Shown here one piece after another: positions 61,754 to 64,000 of a DNA stretch of 64,000 bases. The translations under genes and the position numbers were made by a program. The notes below the pieces were generated by a model. It did no database searches. It worked only from the letters and a program-made list of their open reading frames with translations, and was not told where the DNA came from. Every line of letters starts with the position of its first letter. Position 1 is the stretch's first letter. The stretch is from the NCBI RefSeq assembly GCF_041435335.1, contig NZ_CP108430.1, positions 4,012,501 to 4,076,500 of the forward strand, read 5' to 3'. This DNA comes from Streptomyces sp. NBC_01283 (GTDB taxonomy: Bacteria; Actinomycetota; Actinomycetes; Streptomycetales; Streptomycetaceae).

Positions 61754-61782
61754 TCACTCGGTCGATCATCACTCGGTCGATC
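61754..61782. repeat. 14-bp direct repeat in the divergent region
   Basis: TCACTCGGTCGATC occurs at 61754-61767 and again at 61769-61782. It lies 37-65 bases upstream of the polyprenyl synthase start and upstream of the divergent transporter, so may be a regulator site. Confidence 0.5.
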
Positions 61783-61997
61783 TTTGCGCGATGACGGGGT
61801 CGATGACACGGTTTGTCGATGTGTCGCTGCCATCACTCAAGTCAGCGTATCCGGTCGCCTTTCGATCACAGTGGGCACCCGCCTGTGCAATGCCGCCCAG
61901 GCGGCGCGTGATGACCACCGGTATGTTCTTGATCAGCTGATACGACCCAGAAGACCCCATCGCCCCACAAACAACGGAACTACCGGGAGCAGACCCT

Positions 61998-63521
61998 TTG
62001 TCCCGCACCGAGGCCGACACCGAACCGCCCGCGGACCCCTCCGGAGAGCCGACGGAGCCGCAGCCCGGCGACGACCACGCCTTCTTCGGGCAGCCGCGCG
62101 GGCTGCTCACCCTGTCGGGCCTCGAAGTCTGGGAGCGTTTCTCGTTCCTGGGCATGCAGGCCATCCTCGTCCTGTATTTCGCGGACTCCGTCGCGAACGA
62201 CGGAATGGGCATGAATTCCGGGACCGCCGCCTCGGTGTCGGCGGCGTACGGAACGCTCGTCTATCTCGTGTCGGTGGCCGGCGGCTGGCTCGCCGACCGC
62301 ATCCTCGGCTCGTACCGCGCGGTCCTGTGGGGCGGCATCCTCATCGCCTGCGGCCACTACTCGATGGCCGTGCCGACGGCGACGATGACGTGGGTGGGCC
62401 TCGGCCTGATCAGCGCGGGCACCGGCCTGCTCAAGCCGAACGTCGCCTCGATGGTCGGCAAGCTCTACCGCACCGACGACGACCGCCGCGACGCGGGCTT
62501 CGCGCTGTACTACATGGGCATCAACATCGGCGCCTTCGCGGGACCGCTGATCACCGGCTGGCTCGGCGACCACAAGGGCTGGCACTGGGGCTTCTCGGCG
62601 GCCGCGATCGGCATGACCTTCGGCCTGATCCAGTACGTCCTCGGGCGCCGTCACCTCGCCGGACGCAAGGCGTCCGCGGAATTCGCCCTCCCCAGGGACG
62701 CGATGCGCAGGGCGGTGCTGCTCATCGTCGTGGGCATCGTCGTCTTCGCCGTCCTCGCGGCGCTGCTCGCCGCCGTCGGCTGGCTGACGATGGACCGCTT
62801 CGTCGACCTGCTCACCGTCATCTCGGTGATCGCGCCCATCGTCTACTTCGCGGTCATGTTCCGCAGCCCGCGGGTGACGTCCGAGGAGCGCGGCCGTCTC
62901 AGGCCGTACGTGGTGCTCTTCCTCGCCTCGGTCGTCTTCAACTTCATCCTCTTCCAGGCGTACTCGACGATGATCCTCCTCGCGTCGACGAACGCCGAGA
63001 CGTCGATCCTCGGCTTCACCTTCCCGGCCAGCTGGTACGCCTCCGCGCTCGGCGCCTTCGAGGTCGCGCTCGCCCCCGTCGTCGCCATGGTCTGGGCCCG
63101 GATGGGCCACCACCAGCCGCACGCCTCCAACAAGATCGCGTTCGGCGTGATCCTGGGCGGACTCTCGTTCCTCCTGATGGTCCTGCCGACCTCGGGGCAC
63201 GGCGACGACACGTACAAGATGGCGGTCTGGTGGATCGTCGGCTCGTACCTGCTGCTCGGGCTCGGCGACATCCTCGTGGAGACCTCGGGCATGTCGGCCA
63301 CCACAAAGCTCGCCCCGAAGGCCTTCGCCAGCCAGACCATGGCCCTCTGGTTCCTCTCCCTCGCCCTCGCCAACGGCATCCAGGCCCAGATCGTGAAGCT
63401 GTACGGCGAGGTCTCCAATCCGGCGTACTTCGGCGTGAACGGCGCGATCGCGGTGGCCGCGGGTGTCGCCGTCATCCTGCTCGCGCCGTGGCTGCGCCGC
63501 ACCATGCACCCCGTCCACTGA
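61998..63521 (+). CDS. POT-family proton-dependent peptide transporter
   Basis: 507 residues from TTG at 61998, after GGGAG. Major facilitator fold of 12-14 helices; POT signature LEVWERFSFLGMQAIL with the ExxERF motif, and FALYYMGINIGAFAGPLITGW. Imports di- and tripeptides with protons. The next gene, an S15/CocE hydrolase, begins 19 bases downstream, suggesting peptide use. Confidence 0.92.
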   Translation: MSRTEADTEPPADPSGEPTEPQPGDDHAFFGQPRGLLTLSGLEVWERFSFLGMQAILVLYFADSVANDGMGMNSGTAASVSAAYGTLVYLVSVAGGWLADRILGSYRAVLWGGILIACGHYSMAVPTATMTWVGLGLISAGTGLLKPNVASMVGKLYRTDDDRRDAGFALYYMGINIGAFAGPLITGWLGDHKGWHWGFSAAAIGMTFGLIQYVLGRRHLAGRKASAEFALPRDAMRRAVLLIVVGIVVFAVLAALLAAVGWLTMDRFVDLLTVISVIAPIVYFAVMFRSPRVTSEERGRLRPYVVLFLASVVFNFILFQAYSTMILLASTNAETSILGFTFPASWYASALGAFEVALAPVVAMVWARMGHHQPHASNKIAFGVILGGLSFLLMVLPTSGHGDDTYKMAVWWIVGSYLLLGLGDILVETSGMSATTKLAPKAFASQTMALWFLSLALANGIQAQIVKLYGEVSNPAYFGVNGAIAVAAGVAVILLAPWLRRTMHPVH

Positions 63522-63540
63522 GGACACTGAGGTTCCCCCC

Positions 63541-64000
63541 ATGCAGATTCGCTCTTCCTTCCCGTACGAGACCACCCGCGAGGACGTCCAAGTACCCCTC
63601 CCGGACGGAACCAGGCTCTACGCGCGCATCTGGCGCCCGGTGACGGACGAACCGGTCCCCGCGCTCCTGGAGTACCTGCCCTACCGCCTGAGCGACTGGA
63701 CGGCGCCGCGCGACTGGCAGCGCCACCCCTGGTACGCGGGCCACGGCTACGCCTCCGTGCGCGTGGACGTGCGGGGCCACGGCAACTCGGAGGGCATGCC
63801 GGGCGACGAGTACTCCCCGGTCGAGCTGGCCGACGGGGTCGAGGTCGTCAACTGGCTCGCCGAGCAGCCCTGGTGCTCGGGCAAGGTCGGCATGTTCGGC
63901 ATCTCGTGGGGCGGCTTCAACTCCCTCCAGATCGCGGCCCTCGCGCCCGAGCCGCTCAAGGCGATCGTCACGGTCTGCTCCGCGGACGACCGTTATGACA
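63541..64000 (+). CDS. CocE/NonD-family (S15-type) hydrolase, 5' part
   Basis: At least 153 residues from ATG at 63541; the gene runs past the window end. MQIRSSFPYETTRED... continues with LPDGTRLYARIWRP, VDVRGHGNSEG and the nucleophile elbow GISWGGFNS, as in X-Pro dipeptidyl-peptidase/cocaine esterase-like proteins. The catalytic Asp and His would be downstream. It starts just after the peptide transporter and probably shares its transcript. Confidence 0.88.
   Translation, partial: MQIRSSFPYETTREDVQVPLPDGTRLYARIWRPVTDEPVPALLEYLPYRLSDWTAPRDWQRHPWYAGHGYASVRVDVRGHGNSEGMPGDEYSPVELADGVEVVNWLAEQPWCSGKVGMFGISWGGFNSLQIAALAPEPLKAIVTVCSADDRYD

Overview
The window is high-GC actinobacterial DNA and almost certainly comes from a Streptomyces chromosome. 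Codon third positions are strongly G/C and GTG/TTG starts are frequent. The gene order rpoC-rpoB-rplL-rplJ-(two lipoproteins)-rplA-rplK-nusG-secE-tRNA-Trp-aspC, followed by murB, a MaoC-type dehydratase pair, rpmG, tRNA-Met and tRNA-Thr, is the one I know from the core of Streptomyces genomes. It is chromosomal core with a more variable right third, not a plasmid or phage.

Layout. (1) 2-4096 (+): a tight run of four genes beside rpoC: a HEAT-like protein cut by the window edge, an SPFH/band-7-like protein, a small membrane protein resembling the Pycsar effector PycTM, and a membrane M48 metalloprotease. I recognise no published system with this set. (2) 4153-18503 (-): RNA polymerase beta' and beta, ribosomal proteins L7/L12, L10, L1 and L11, NusG, SecE and tRNA-Trp, with two paralogous LppX-type lipoproteins between rplA and rplJ. 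(3) 18685-29105: aspC, an adenosine-deaminase-like enzyme, a TetR/reductase divergent pair, murB, the dehydratase pair, rpmG, three more tRNAs, a degenerate amidohydrolase, and YajQ. (4) 29228-30882 (-): small membrane proteins and HtpX. (5) 31059-41004 (-): a ten-gene complex I-type operon, nuoA-B-C-H-I-J-K-L-M-N, lacking nuoD, E, F and G. (6) 41298-48245 (+): two near-duplicate sensor histidine kinases, one LuxR-type response regulator, and korA-korB (2-oxoacid:ferredoxin oxidoreductase). (7) 48303-60568: a more individual stretch with HxlR, AraC and TetR regulators next to small oxidoreductases, a RarD permease, a DHFR-fold protein, a secreted M28 aminopeptidase closely matching the S. griseus enzyme, an FMN reductase under a perfect 18-bp palindrome, an ABC exporter with a LolA-like protein, and a CHRD protein. 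(8) 60707-64000: a polyprenyl diphosphate synthase (probably for the menaquinone side chain), a POT peptide transporter and the start of an S15/CocE-type hydrolase.

How the parts fit. Regions 2 and 3 are transcription/translation housekeeping with recognisable attenuators and terminators. Regions 5 and 6 plausibly form one respiratory theme: KorAB reduces ferredoxin, and a complex I lacking the NADH-input subunits could accept electrons from it, with the two kinases and their regulator lying between. Region 1 combines parts (scaffold, SPFH, PycTM-like membrane protein, membrane protease) that suggest membrane surveillance or quality control. Both ideas are inference from content and order.
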